Shown here: positions 43,462 to 57,358 of the stretch, in pieces
Numbering within the stretch: the stretch's first letter is position 1
Layout: every line of letters begins with the position of its first letter
NCBI RefSeq assembly: GCF_000315425.1
Contig: NZ_JH992926.1
Location: 456,505-520,504 of the forward strand
Reading direction: 5' to 3'
DNA length: 64,000 nt
Source: Massilia timonae CCUG 45783
GTDB taxonomy: Bacteria; Pseudomonadota; Gammaproteobacteria; Burkholderiales; Burkholderiaceae_D
The notes under the pieces: model-generated
What the model was told of the DNA's origin: nothing
The model's database searches: none
Seen by the model: the letters and a program-made list of their open reading frames with translations, nothing else
Made by a program: the position numbers and the translations under genes

Positions 43462-44475
43462 TCAAACCGTCAGACCTGACGCTCGATCCATGACCTTGAC
43501 CGTTATTGACGGATGAGCGGCATCAGTTCTTCCAGCTACAGTTCCGATCTGCTTGTCGTTAAGATAGAAATTGAAGTTGGTCCCAGATGAGCTACTATTT
43601 TGTTTTGGCGCCAACACTAGCCCGATGACAATGCTAACGATGAGAAGGACCGAGATGCCTAATGCGCTGAGACCCGCCCACCGGGAGCTAGGCTCGCCTC
43701 TCTTGACATCTTCCCAGACGCCTTTCACGACGTTCGCAGCAGCGGTATCGACTATACGAATCCCACGCTCAATCTCTGGATAATGCTTCAACACGGTCTT
43801 GTAGTCGCCGTGCGCCAGCTGACGCGTTGCGAACGCCGCAAGCAGCAGGATCGAGCCGAAATCGGTACAAGATTCTCGCAGTTTCTCCTGCGCTGTCGTT
43901 AACGCAGCGACGGTAACTTGCTCAGCGGACGGGATTTTTTTAAATTTCTGCCTTCGGTTCCAACGCGACTTCCGATGCCTCGGAACCTCGCCAATTCGCG
44001 CATCCGCCAAGCTCAAGCACCAGCACAGGAAGCGGAAAACTTGCGCGTCTTTCGTCCCTTGTGGGAACTTACTCTGCCAGGATTCGGACACCGCCCTCTC
44101 GGCGATTAAATAAGACTCGTGTTCTGCTGGGTTCAAGTGAAGGATAATGGTGTTGTACGACACCCTCAGCTTGGACCAATACGGAAGGAGTTCGCTGGCA
44201 AGCTCTTCCTCAAGTGACTTTGAAGGAGTTTTAGCCGGTACCGGGGCGGGGGTCGCTTTTGACTTGATCGAAATCCTTCCGACAATCAAATGGATGCTGC
44301 CGCCAAACTCCGCGACCGCCAGCCGGAGTGATTCAACCCATGCCTTCCTGAACTCGGTAACCTTGGCTGCTTTGTCAGAGTAATATTTGAGCGCGGCGAA
44401 CAAAGCCGTCACTGCCGCGACAAATGTTGCTGTAGCCGCAGGGATATTCGACGCGATAATCGACAAAACAGACAT
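43462..44475 (-). CDS. Orphan two-TM protein with cytosolic domain, unknown function
   Basis: 337 aa from the ATG at 44475 (GGAG 8 bp upstream). N-terminal TM at about 5-30 (NIPAATATFVAAVTALFAAL), followed by a basic helix (KYYSDKAAKVTEFRKAWVESLR). The central cytosolic domain of about 220 residues is mostly helical, with a Pro-rich linker (KATPAPVPAKTPSK) and no recognised enzyme motif. A second TM lies near 270-292 (GLSALGISVLLIVSIVIGLV), with a short beta-rich tail outside (FNFYLNDKQIGTVAG). Codons are visibly AT-richer than in neighbours, suggesting transfer. The gene lies alone between two near-identical terminators. I recognise no family. The TM plus WVESLR-type helix is seen in many accessory proteins of unknown role. 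Confidence 0.75.
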   Translation of the reverse strand: MSVLSIIASNIPAATATFVAAVTALFAALKYYSDKAAKVTEFRKAWVESLRLAVAEFGGSIHLIVGRISIKSKATPAPVPAKTPSKSLEEELASELLPYWSKLRVSYNTIILHLNPAEHESYLIAERAVSESWQSKFPQGTKDAQVFRFLCWCLSLADARIGEVPRHRKSRWNRRQKFKKIPSAEQVTVAALTTAQEKLRESCTDFGSILLLAAFATRQLAHGDYKTVLKHYPEIERGIRIVDTAAANVVKGVWEDVKRGEPSSRWAGLSALGISVLLIVSIVIGLVLAPKQNSSSSGTNFNFYLNDKQIGTVAGRTDAAHPSITVKVMDRASGLTV

Positions 44476-44632
44476 CTGGATCTCCGGGCTAAAATCCAGA
44501 TTATTTCATAGAAGCATGCTCGAACATCTGCCAGAAATGTTAGTAGATAAAATTACCCACCTTGAATAAGCCCCAGAATGCCAAATTCCCGTGAGTTCCG
44601 GAATTGGAAATGAGAAAGTAAGCGGACCAAAT

Positions 44633-44657
44633 AAAAACGCCTCCGAAGAGGCGTTTT
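44633..44657 (-). terminator. Terminator of purL
   Basis: AAAACGCCTC-CGAA-GAGGCGTTTT at 44634-44657, 18 bp beyond the purL stop. On the minus strand the hairpin ends in TTTTTAT. A nearly identical hairpin lies at 43428-43449, after the next gene. Confidence 0.9.
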
Positions 44658-44675
44658 CCATATCAGTTAAACCGA

Positions 44676-48695
<4,020 letters not shown>

Positions 48696-48906
48696 GGCTT
48701 GGACAGTCGTTGATGCAGCGTGGCTGCTAGGGTGGAAGATAGCCCGCTATTATACAGTGTTGCACTATGGTCGGGCCCTCGGCCGACTGACAATATGGCG
48801 CTGCAGTTTCCTTGATCGGATTGAAACTTGCCGGTATCTTTACGGTAGACAATATTTAAACGCGCCCCCTTCCGCGTGGCGCCGGATGACCTGGACGAGA
48901 GCGACG

Positions 48907-50538
48907 ATGCAAGAGAATGGAAACCTGGCGGTGCTGGTGGTCGACCCGAACCCGGGAATGCGCACAAGCCTGCAGAACATGCTGAACCTGGCGGGCATCA
49001 ACAAGGTCGAGTATGCGATCAACGCCAACACGGCCATCCGCCAGCTGCAGCGGCGCGCCTACGACGTCATCCTGTGCGAGTACGACCTGGCCGGCGGCAG
49101 CGGCGAAGGCCAGGACGGCCAGCAGTTGCTGGAAGACCTGCGCCACCACCACCTGATCTCGGCGTCGACGATCTTCATCATGCTCACCTCCGAGGGCGTC
49201 CACGACAAGGTGGTGAGCGCGGCCGAACTGACGCCGACCGACTACGTCCTCAAGCCCTTCACGGTGGAGATGCTGAGCGGGCGCATCAAGCGCGCACTGG
49301 AGCGCCGCGCCGCCCTGCTCCCGGCCTGGCAGCTGGCGGCCCAGGGCAAGCCGCGCGAAGCGATCGCCGCCTGCCGCGACGGCGCTGGCGCCCAACCGCG
49401 CTACGGCGCCGACTTTGCCCGCATCCGCGCCGAATTGCACACGAGCCTGAACGAGCACCACGAGGCCGCCGCCGTCTACCGCGAGGTGCTGGCCGAGCGT
49501 CCTCTCGGCTGGGCGGCATTGGGCATGGCGCGCACCCTGTTCGCGCTCGACCAGGTGGACGACGCCCGCACCATCCTCGAAGAACTGCTGGCCGCCAATC
49601 CGCGCCTGATGGCCGGCTACGACCTGCTGGCGCGCTGCCTGGAGGCGAGCCACGAGCCGGAGCTGGCCAAGAAGGTGCTCGAAGACGCGGTGGCGATCTC
49701 GCCGCACGTGGTGCGGCGCCTGCGCAAGCTCGGCGAAGTAGCGCTCGCGGCGGGCGACGTCGATGGCGCCGAAAAATCGTTCCGCCAGGTGGTGACCAAG
49801 GCCCGCTATTCGGAGTTTCGCAATCCCGAAGACCACGTCAACCTGGTCAAGGCGCTGGTCACGCGCGACGACCTGCTCGGCGCGACCGGCGTGGTGCGCG
49901 ACCTGGAGCGCTCGATGCGCGGCAACCCGGCGGCGGACGCCTGCCGCGCCTATGCCAACTCGCTCGTGCTCGACAAGAGCGGCAACGCCGGCGCCGCGAT
50001 CGCCGAGCTGCAGGCGGCGGTGACGGCGGTGCGCGCCGGCGGCGCGACCTCGCCCGGCCTGCGCATGGACCTGGCCAAGGCGTGCCTGGATCACCAGCTG
50101 GACGAGCAGGCCTCGAACGTCATGCTGACGGTGATGAACGAGTCGAACAGCGGCGTCTCGGTCGACCAGGCGATGCACGTGTTCGTCAATGCCGGCCGCA
50201 CCGACATGGTCGAGGGCATGGGCCAGCAACTGCGGGCGCAGGCGCAGATCCTGCTCGGCGTGGCCGACGAGAAGCGCAATATGGGCGACGTGCGCGGCGC
50301 GGTGCAGACCCTGCTCGAGGCGCTGCACATCGCGCCGCACAATCTGCAGGTGATGGTGGCCACCGCCGGCGGCATCCTGCGCCAGGTGAACGAGCTGGGG
50401 TGGGATCACCCGCTGGGCGACACGGCGGCCCAGCTGCTGGAAGGGATTCGGGCGCAGGATGCGCAACATCCAAGGTTGGTGGCGTTGAGCGATGAGTATC
50501 AGGCGGCGCGCAGGAAGTATGGTATTGCCACTGTCTAG
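48907..50538 (+). CDS. Receiver-domain protein with TPR repeats (degenerate phospho-acceptor)
   Basis: 543 aa from the ATG at 48907; an ATG seven codons upstream (48886) is also in frame. Residues about 7-125 form a CheY-like receiver (LVVDPNPGMRTSL, FIMLTSEG, DYVLKPFT with the conserved Lys). At the phospho-acceptor position the sequence is VILCEYDLAGG, so Glu58 stands where Asp is expected. Residues about 140-540 form helical TPR-type repeats (AAVYREVLAERPLGWAALG, ARTILEELLAANPRLMAGYDLLARCLE, AEKSFRQVV). Soluble; probably a scaffold or output protein whose receiver is locked or phosphate-independent. Divergent from purL. Confidence 0.82.
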   Translation: MQENGNLAVLVVDPNPGMRTSLQNMLNLAGINKVEYAINANTAIRQLQRRAYDVILCEYDLAGGSGEGQDGQQLLEDLRHHHLISASTIFIMLTSEGVHDKVVSAAELTPTDYVLKPFTVEMLSGRIKRALERRAALLPAWQLAAQGKPREAIAACRDGAGAQPRYGADFARIRAELHTSLNEHHEAAAVYREVLAERPLGWAALGMARTLFALDQVDDARTILEELLAANPRLMAGYDLLARCLEASHEPELAKKVLEDAVAISPHVVRRLRKLGEVALAAGDVDGAEKSFRQVVTKARYSEFRNPEDHVNLVKALVTRDDLLGATGVVRDLERSMRGNPAADACRAYANSLVLDKSGNAGAAIAELQAAVTAVRAGGATSPGLRMDLAKACLDHQLDEQASNVMLTVMNESNSGVSVDQAMHVFVNAGRTDMVEGMGQQLRAQAQILLGVADEKRNMGDVRGAVQTLLEALHIAPHNLQVMVATAGGILRQVNELGWDHPLGDTAAQLLEGIRAQDAQHPRLVALSDEYQAARRKYGIATV

Positions 50539-50544
50539 ATCACG

Positions 50545-50856
50545 TCACGGGTCGGGCATGCCGCGATAACTGGATGGGACCGCCATTCCCGGCCAATGGC
50601 GGTCGTCCCTGACCAGGCCGTGACACATGCTGGTCGAGACGATCTCGCCACTGGCCAAGTCCCGGCACGCCCACATATTGCCACGGTGATTGAAGTTGTC
50701 CCAGGCAACGCCGACCACGGCGAGCGGTGCGGCAGCGCCGGGCGCCCGGGCAAGCGCATTGGGCGCAGACGGCATTTCAGGCTTCGTACTGCCACACGCA
50801 CCCAACAGGCCGCATACGGCGAGCAAAGCGAATCGTGGAATTGATCGCTGCGACAT
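50545..50856 (-). CDS. Small putative lipoprotein
   Basis: 103 aa. Lipoprotein signal with lipobox LLGAC (MSQRSIPRFALLAVCGLLGAC), then a Pro/Ala-rich linker and a short domain with two Cys (MWACRDLASGEIVSTSMCHGL). Convergent with the receiver-TPR gene, 6 bp apart. Function unknown. Confidence 0.7.
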   Translation of the reverse strand: MSQRSIPRFALLAVCGLLGACGSTKPEMPSAPNALARAPGAAAPLAVVGVAWDNFNHRGNMWACRDLASGEIVSTSMCHGLVRDDRHWPGMAVPSSYRGMPDP

Positions 50857-51019
50857 GCATTTCCTCTATGTCCGGAAGCGTTTATCGGTGCGGCTGAGTT
50901 CAAATCATCGCCTTCCCGGCCCGCCGCCCCTATCGTCGTAGCAATTCCTTACAACTCCACCGCCAACGCCCGTCCGGCAAGGGACTAGAATGAATCATCG
51001 TCCCCGATGAGGGTCTGCC

Positions 51020-51394
51020 ATGAACTTGCAGATCAAAGGCGCGGCGAAACGCCTGACTTTTTCGCTCTTGCTGGCATGCGGTCTCGGAGGCTGCGTGGCC
51101 TACGGGCCTCCGTATGCGACCTACGATGGCGCCTACGTGCCCGCTGATGGCTACTCCAGCTATTCGGCCTACCCCTATTACGGCGCCTATCCCTACAGCA
51201 GTCCTGCCTACGCCTATCCGCCAGTCACGCTCGGCCTGGGCTTCTCGTACTACGACCGCGGCCCGCGCCACTACGGGCACGGCCATCACCACGGCAGGGG
51301 CCACTATCATGGTGGCCACGGGTGGCGTGGCCACCATGGCGGACATGGCGGCCACCGCCACGGCGGCCACGGTCGCGGTCACCAGCGGCGCTGA
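51020..51394 (+). CDS. Lipoprotein with Tyr/Pro-rich middle and His/Gly-rich tail
   Basis: 124 aa. Signal ending in lipobox GLGGC near residue 25. Then a Tyr/Pro/Ala-rich stretch (PYATYDGAYVPADGYSSYSA), a short GLGFSYYDRG, and a tail of about 40 residues made almost only of His, Gly and Arg. The tail could bind metal ions or anionic surfaces. Small lipoproteins with this make-up recur in Proteobacteria, without a fixed function. Convergent with the hydantoinase gene. Confidence 0.72.
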   Translation: MNLQIKGAAKRLTFSLLLACGLGGCVAYGPPYATYDGAYVPADGYSSYSAYPYYGAYPYSSPAYAYPPVTLGLGFSYYDRGPRHYGHGHHHGRGHYHGGHGWRGHHGGHGGHRHGGHGRGHQRR

Positions 51395-51413
51395 GCAAAC
51401 CGGGCAAATCGGA

Positions 51414-54400
51414 TCAGGCAGGTTCCCCGTACCCGCCCCCGCCCGGCGTCTCGATCACGAACACGTCGCCCACGCCCATATCGGTCTTGCCGATATGGCC
51501 CAGCTCTTCGACCTGGCCGTTGGCACGTTCGACGCGGTTGCGCCCGCGCTGGGCAGCCTCCCCGCCCGCCATCCCGAACGGCGCGTGAATCCGGTTGTTG
51601 GACAGGATCGCCGCCGTCATCGGCTCCAGGAAGCGCACCTTGCGCACGCCGCCATTGCCGCCATGCCAGCGACCCGCTCCGCCCGATCCGTGCCGGATCT
51701 CGTAACTCTCCAGCCGCACCGGGAAGCGGAATTCCAGGATCTCGGGATCGGTCAGACGCGAGTTGGTCATATTCGTCTGCACGACGTCGGTGCCGTCGAA
51801 GCCCTCGCCCGCGCCCGAGCCGCCCGAGATGGTCTCGTAGTACTGGTAGCGCGCGTTGCCGAAGGTGAAGTTGTTCATCGTGCCCTGCGCCGCCGCCATC
51901 ACGCCCAGCGCGCCATACAGCGCGTTGGTGATGCAGGTCGAGGTCTCGACGTTCCCCGACACTACCGAGGCCGGGTAATGCGGGTTGAGCATCGAGCCGG
52001 GCGGGATGATGACCTTCAACGGTTTCAGGCAACCGGCGTTCAGCGGAATCTCGTCGTCCACCAGCGTGCGGAACACGTACAGCACCGCCGCCATGCACAC
52101 GCTCGACGGCGCATTGAAGTTGTTCGGCAGCTGGCCTGACGTGCCCGTGAAATCGACCTGCGCGCTGCGCGTGGCCTGGTCGACCCGGATCGCGACGTCG
52201 ATGTGCGCGCCATTATCGAGCTCGTAGTGGAAGCTGCCGTCCTTGAGCGCCGAGATCACGCGCCGCACGGCTTCTTCCGCATTGTCCTGCACATGCCCCA
52301 TGTAGGCGCGCACGACGTCCAGGCCGAAGTGCGCGACCATCTTGCGCAGCTCCTCGACGCCCTTCTGGTTCGCCGCCACCTGGGCGCGCAGGTCGGCCAT
52401 GTTCTGGTCGGGATTCCGCGCCGGGTAGCGCGCACCTTGCAGCATCGCGCGCGCTTGCGTCTCGCGCAGGACGCCATCGATGCCGTCGACCAGCTTGAAA
52501 TTGTTGATCAACACGCCCTCTTGCTCGATGTGATCCGAGTCGGGCGGCATCGAGCCCGGCGTGGTGCCGCCGATGTCGGCATGATGGCCGCGCGAGCCGA
52601 CGTAGAACAGGATATCCTGCCCGGCTTCGTCGAACACCGGCGAGATCACCGTCACGTCGGGCAAGTGCGTGCCGCCGTTGTAGGGATCGTTGAGCACGTA
52701 GACATCGCCCGAGCGCATCCGGCCCGCGTTCTCGCGCATCACGGTCTTGATGCTCTCGCCCATCGAGCCCAGGTGCACCGGCATGTGCGGTGCGTTCGCA
52801 ACCAGGTTGCCGTCGTGGTCGAAGATCGCGCAGCTGAAGTCCAGGCGCTCCTTGATGTTGACGGAATAGGCCGTGTTCTGCAGCCGCAAGCCCATCTGCT
52901 CGGCGATCGACATGAACAGGTTGTTGAAGATCTCGAGCATCACCGGATCGGCCGTGGTGCCGATCGCGCGCCGTTCCGGCAGCGCTTCCACGCGCTGCAG
53001 CACCAGGTGGTTGTAGCTGGTGACCTGCGCCTGCCAGCCCGGCTCCACGATCGTGGTCGCATTGTCTTCGGCGATGATTGCGGGGCCGCGCACCACGTGT
53101 CCCGGCTGCAGCGTGCGGCGGGCGTAGATGCCGGTGTCGTGCCACTGCGCGCCGCTGTACATGCGCACGGTTTCCTGCGGCGCCGGCGCGGCATCGGCTG
53201 TCATCGCGTTTGCCGGCTGCTCCGGCGGCGCGTCGGACTGGCCGATCGCCTCCACCGACACCGCCTCGACGATCAACGCACGCGACGGCATCAGGAACGA
53301 GTAACGGCGTTTATACGCCTGCTCGAACTGCGCCTGCATCGACGCCACGTCGTCGAACTGCACCACCAGCGCCGAATCGGTGCCCTCATACCGCAGGTGC
53401 ACGCGCTCGACCAGGGCGATGCGCCCCGGCTCCACGCCTTGATGCAGCAACTGGCCGCGCGCCGAATCGCCCAGCGCCGACAGGCGCGCCGCCAGCGCAT
53501 CGAGCGCCGCATCCGACAGCTTCTCTTCCACCGCCTGCTCGCGCATCGCGGTCTGGTCGGCCAGGCCCATGCCATAGGCCGACAGCACGCCGGCCAGCGA
53601 ATGGATGAAGACCGTCTTCATGCCCAGCGCGTCCGCCACCAGGCAGGCGTGCTGGCCGCCCGCGCCGCCGAAGCTGGTCAGCGCATAGTCGGTGACGTCG
53701 TGGCCGCGCTGCACCGAGATCTGCTTGATCGCATTGGCCATATTGCCGACCGCGATCTGGATGAAGCCTTCGGCCACCGCCTCGGGCGCCGGGCGTTCGC
53801 CGGTGGCAGCCCCGATCTGGTCGGCCATCTCGTCGAAGCGCGCACGCACCGCCTCCGCATCGAGGGCTTCGTCGCCACCCGGCCCGAACAGGCGCGGGAA
53901 GTAATTCGGCTGCACCTTGCCGAGCATGACGTTGCAGTCGGTGACCGCCAATGGCCCGCCGCGACGGTAGCTGGCCGGGCCCGGGTTGGCGCCGGCGCTG
54001 TCCGGTCCCACGCGATAGCGGCTGCCGTCGAAATGCAGGATCGAGCCGCCGCCGGCCGCCACGGTATGGATGCTCATCATCGGCGCGCGCATGCGCACGC
54101 CGGCGACCTGGGTCTCGAACACGCGCTCGAACTCGCCCGAGAAGTGCGACACGTCGGTGGATGTGCCGCCCATGTCGAAGCCGATCACGCGCTCGAAGCC
54201 GGCCAGGCGGCTGGCGCGCACCATGCCGACGATGCCGCCGGCCGGGCCGGACAAAATGCTGTCCTTGCCCTGGAAGGCGCGCGCATCGGTCAGGCCGCCG
54301 TTGGACTGCATGAACTGCAGGTTCACGCCCGGCAGCTCGCCCGCCACCTGGTCGACGTAGCGGCGCAGGATCGGCGACAGGTAGGCGTCGACCACGGTGG

Positions 54401-55016
54401 TGTCGCCGCGCGCGACCAGCTTCATCATCGGGCTGACCTCGTGCGAGCTTGATACCTGGGTAAAACCGATCTCGCGCGCGATGCGCGCCACTTGCGCCTC
54501 GTGCGTCGTGTGGCGGTAGCCGTGCATGAACACGATCGCCAGCGAGCGCAGGCCGGCGTCGAAGGCCTGCTGCAGGCCGGCGCGCGCGGATGCCTCGTCC
54601 AGCGGCAGCACGACGTCGCCGTGGGCGCCCATGCGTTCGTCGATCTCGATCACCTGCGCATACAGCAGCTCGGGCAGCACGATGTGGCGGTCGAACAGGC
54701 GCGGCCGGTTCTGGTAGGCGATGCGCAGCGCGTCGCGGAAGCCCCGCGTGATGGCCAGCGCCGTCGGCTCGCCCTTGCGCTCGAGCAGCGCATTGGTGGC
54801 CACCGTGGTGCCCATCTTGACGGCTTCGACGCTGGCCGCCGGCAGCGGTTCGCCCGCCGCCACGCCCAGCAGGTGGCGGATGCCGGCCACGGCGGCGTCG
54901 CGGTACTGTTCGGGATTCTCGGACAGCAGCTTGTGCGTGACGAGTTGTCCATCCGGGCGCCGCGCCACGATGTCGGTGAAGGTGCCGCCTCGGTCGATCC
55001 AGAACTGCCAGTCCAT
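51414..55016 (-). CDS. Fused hydantoinase A/B, 5-oxoprolinase-like
   Basis: 1200 aa from the ATG at 55016 (AGGAG 8 bp upstream). N-terminal HyuA part, residues 1 to about 690: [73 protein letters not shown]-terminal HyuB part: [85 protein letters not shown]. As one chain it resembles ATP-dependent 5-oxoprolinase (OPLAH), which opens 5-oxoproline to glutamate; hydantoins are the alternative. Divergent from the NAD(P)HX repair gene. Confidence 0.92.
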   Translation of the reverse strand: MDWQFWIDRGGTFTDIVARRPDGQLVTHKLLSENPEQYRDAAVAGIRHLLGVAAGEPLPAASVEAVKMGTTVATNALLERKGEPTALAITRGFRDALRIAYQNRPRLFDRHIVLPELLYAQVIEIDERMGAHGDVVLPLDEASARAGLQQAFDAGLRSLAIVFMHGYRHTTHEAQVARIAREIGFTQVSSSHEVSPMMKLVARGDTTVVDAYLSPILRRYVDQVAGELPGVNLQFMQSNGGLTDARAFQGKDSILSGPAGGIVGMVRASRLAGFERVIGFDMGGTSTDVSHFSGEFERVFETQVAGVRMRAPMMSIHTVAAGGGSILHFDGSRYRVGPDSAGANPGPASYRRGGPLAVTDCNVMLGKVQPNYFPRLFGPGGDEALDAEAVRARFDEMADQIGAATGERPAPEAVAEGFIQIAVGNMANAIKQISVQRGHDVTDYALTSFGGAGGQHACLVADALGMKTVFIHSLAGVLSAYGMGLADQTAMREQAVEEKLSDAALDALAARLSALGDSARGQLLHQGVEPGRIALVERVHLRYEGTDSALVVQFDDVASMQAQFEQAYKRRYSFLMPSRALIVEAVSVEAIGQSDAPPEQPANAMTADAAPAPQETVRMYSGAQWHDTGIYARRTLQPGHVVRGPAIIAEDNATTIVEPGWQAQVTSYNHLVLQRVEALPERRAIGTTADPVMLEIFNNLFMSIAEQMGLRLQNTAYSVNIKERLDFSCAIFDHDGNLVANAPHMPVHLGSMGESIKTVMRENAGRMRSGDVYVLNDPYNGGTHLPDVTVISPVFDEAGQDILFYVGSRGHHADIGGTTPGSMPPDSDHIEQEGVLINNFKLVDGIDGVLRETQARAMLQGARYPARNPDQNMADLRAQVAANQKGVEELRKMVAHFGLDVVRAYMGHVQDNAEEAVRRVISALKDGSFHYELDNGAHIDVAIRVDQATRSAQVDFTGTSGQLPNNFNAPSSVCMAAVLYVFRTLVDDEIPLNAGCLKPLKVIIPPGSMLNPHYPASVVSGNVETSTCITNALYGALGVMAAAQGTMNNFTFGNARYQYYETISGGSGAGEGFDGTDVVQTNMTNSRLTDPEILEFRFPVRLESYEIRHGSGGAGRWHGGNGGVRKVRFLEPMTAAILSNNRIHAPFGMAGGEAAQRGRNRVERANGQVEELGHIGKTDMGVGDVFVIETPGGGGYGEPA

Positions 55017-55124
55017 GCCTTGCTCCTGCTGTAACGGTGAAACGCCTATTGTAGATCGGACGGCGCGACAACGTTGGCGGAAATGCACGACAATCAAACC
55101 TGTCCCTCACGACCAGACACGAGC

Positions 55125-56624
55125 ATGGAACGACATCTTTACACGGTCGCGCAATTGCGCGCCATCGAACAAGCAGCCTACGCCGGCCTGGCGCCGGGCA
55201 CCCTGATGCAGCGCGCCGGCAAGGCTGCCGCCGACTTCGCCCTCGAGCTGCTGGGCGACCGGCGCGACCGGCCGGTACTGGTGCTGGCCGGCCCCGGCAA
55301 CAATGGCGGCGACGGGCTCGAAGCCGCGGCCAATCTGGCCGAGGCCGGCGTCGACGCCACCGTCCTGCACCTGCCCGGCCGGCGCGACGCCTCGGCCGAG
55401 ACGGCGGCCGCCTACGAGCGCGCGCGCGCCGGCTCGGTCGGCTGGATCGACATGCTGCCGCCCGGCGCCGAATGGGGCCTGGTGATCGACGGCCTGTTCG
55501 GCATCGGGCTGGAGCGGCCGGTCGACGGCGACTACCGCGAACTGGTGGTCGGGCTCGAGACGATCCGCTGCCCGATCCTGGCGCTCGACGTGCCGAGCGG
55601 GCTGGACGCCGACACCGGCGCCGTGATCGGCCCGGACGGCATCGCGGTGCGCGCCACCCACACGATCACCTTCCTCGCCGACAAGCCCGGGCTGCACACC
55701 GCCGATGGCCGCGACCATGCCGGCCAGGTACGGGTCGACATGCTCGGCGTCGGCGTCGATGCGCTGCCGCGCGCGACGACGCGCCTGAACGGCTTGCCGC
55801 TGTTCGCCGGCCGTTTCACGGCGCGCCGCCACAACAGCCATAAAGGCAGCTTCGGCGACGTCGCCGTCGTCGGCGGCGCCCATGGCATGGCCGGCGCGCC
55901 GGTGCTGTCCGCGCGCGCCGCGCTGTATGCCGGCGCCGGCCGCGTCTTCGTCGCCGCGCTGGGCGCGCCGCCCGGCTACGACAGCAGCCAGCCCGAGATC
56001 ATGTTCCGCGCGGCCGACGACTTCGATTTCCTTGGCCGCACCCTGGTGATCGGCCCCGGCATGGGCGACTCGGCCAATGCGATCCGCCTGCTGGCCAAGG
56101 CCCTCGACAGCGACAGCCCGCTGGTGATCGACGCCGATGCGCTGAACCTGATCGGCGCGAGTCCCGACCTGCAATCGCGCCTGGCGCAGCGCACGGCGCC
56201 GGCGGTCTTGACGCCGCATCCGCTCGAAGGCGCGCGCCTGCTCGGGATGACGGCGGCGGTCGTGCAATCCGACCGGCTGGAAGCGGCGCGCGAAATGGCG
56301 CTGCGCACCAATGCGACGGTGATCCTGAAGGGCTCGGGCACGGTGATCGCGCGGCCCGACGGCGAGGTGCTGGTCAACCCCACGGGCAACGCGGGCCTGG
56401 CGACGGCGGGCAGCGGCGACGTGCTGGCGGGGATCTGCGGCGCCTTGCTGGCGCAGGGTTGGCCGGGATGGGAGGCGGCAGCCGCGGCCACCTGGGTGCA
56501 TGGCGCGGCCGCCGACGCGCTGGTCGACGAAGGCGTCGGCCCGATCGGCTTGACCGCCGGCGAGCTGCCGGCGGCCGTGCGCAAGGTAGTGAACCGGCTG
56601 GGGAAGGACGCCGCCGGCGGTTGA
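55125..56624 (+). CDS. nnr: Bifunctional NAD(P)HX epimerase / ADP-dependent dehydratase
   Basis: 499 aa from the ATG at 55125. The N-terminal YjeF epimerase has LAGPGNNGGDGLEAA and DGLFGIGLERP. The C-terminal ribokinase-like dehydratase has HKGSFGDVAVVGGAHGMAGAP, VIGPGMGD, LVIDADALNLI, LTPHPLEGARLLG and NPTGNAGLATAGSGDVLAG. Repairs hydrated NADH/NADPH. Convergent with the ABC ATPase gene. Confidence 0.95.
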   Translation: MERHLYTVAQLRAIEQAAYAGLAPGTLMQRAGKAAADFALELLGDRRDRPVLVLAGPGNNGGDGLEAAANLAEAGVDATVLHLPGRRDASAETAAAYERARAGSVGWIDMLPPGAEWGLVIDGLFGIGLERPVDGDYRELVVGLETIRCPILALDVPSGLDADTGAVIGPDGIAVRATHTITFLADKPGLHTADGRDHAGQVRVDMLGVGVDALPRATTRLNGLPLFAGRFTARRHNSHKGSFGDVAVVGGAHGMAGAPVLSARAALYAGAGRVFVAALGAPPGYDSSQPEIMFRAADDFDFLGRTLVIGPGMGDSANAIRLLAKALDSDSPLVIDADALNLIGASPDLQSRLAQRTAPAVLTPHPLEGARLLGMTAAVVQSDRLEAAREMALRTNATVILKGSGTVIARPDGEVLVNPTGNAGLATAGSGDVLAGICGALLAQGWPGWEAAAAATWVHGAAADALVDEGVGPIGLTAGELPAAVRKVVNRLGKDAAGG

Positions 56625-56629
56625 CGGTG

Positions 56630-57358
56630 TTATTCGACCAGGCGGCCGGCCGCGATGGTGATGGTCCGGCCGCAACGCGCCGCCATGCCCGGATCGTGGG
56701 TCACCAGCACCAGGGTCGAGCCGCGTTCGCGATTGAGCTCGAACATCAGCTGGATGACGGATTCGCCGGTGGCGGCGTCGAGGCTGCCGGTCGGTTCGTC
56801 GGCGAACAGCAGCGGCGGCTCGGTGACGAAGGCGCGCGCCAGCGCGACGCGCTGCTGCTCGCCGCCGGAGAGGAACTTGGGATAGTGCTTCAGGCGGCTC
56901 GACAGGCCGACGCGGCCCAGCATCTCGGTCGCCTTCTCGCGCGCCCCGGCGTCGCCGCGCAGTTCGAGCGGCAGCATCACGTTTTCGAGCGCGGTCAGGT
57001 GGGCCAGCAGCTGGAACGACTGGAACACGAAGCCCAGCTTGGCCTTGCGAAAGGCGGCGCGGCCGTCCTCGTCGAGGGCGAAGATATCGGTGCCATCGAG
57101 CAGCACGGTGCCGGAGGACGGCGTGTCGAGGCCGGCCAGCAGGCCGAGCAGGGTCGACTTGCCGGAGCCGGATGCGCCGACGAGCGCGAGCGTCTCGGCC
57201 GGTTGCACGGTAAAATCGACGTTTTGCAGGATGGTGAGCTCGCCGCTGGCGTCGGCCACCTTCTTCGACAAACCGCTTACCTGGATCGCGGGCGGACGGC
57301 CTGCATGAACGCCGGCGTCGCTGACGCCGTTTTTGAATGCCTCGGGATGATCACGCAT
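56630..57358 (-). CDS. ABC transporter ATP-binding protein, YbbA-like
   Basis: 242 aa from the ATG at 57358. Walker A LVGASGSGKST, FVFQSFQLLAHLTALENV, signature LSGGEQQRVALARA, Walker B LLFADEPTGSLD. Sequence and the neighbouring tesA match the ybbA-tesA pair of E. coli. The partner permease (YbbP) is not next to it. The first 22 residues or so are longer than in E. coli YbbA. Its start codon overlaps the tesA start on the other strand. Confidence 0.9.
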   Translation of the reverse strand: MRDHPEAFKNGVSDAGVHAGRPPAIQVSGLSKKVADASGELTILQNVDFTVQPAETLALVGASGSGKSTLLGLLAGLDTPSSGTVLLDGTDIFALDEDGRAAFRKAKLGFVFQSFQLLAHLTALENVMLPLELRGDAGAREKATEMLGRVGLSSRLKHYPKFLSGGEQQRVALARAFVTEPPLLFADEPTGSLDAATGESVIQLMFELNRERGSTLVLVTHDPGMAARCGRTITIAAGRLVE

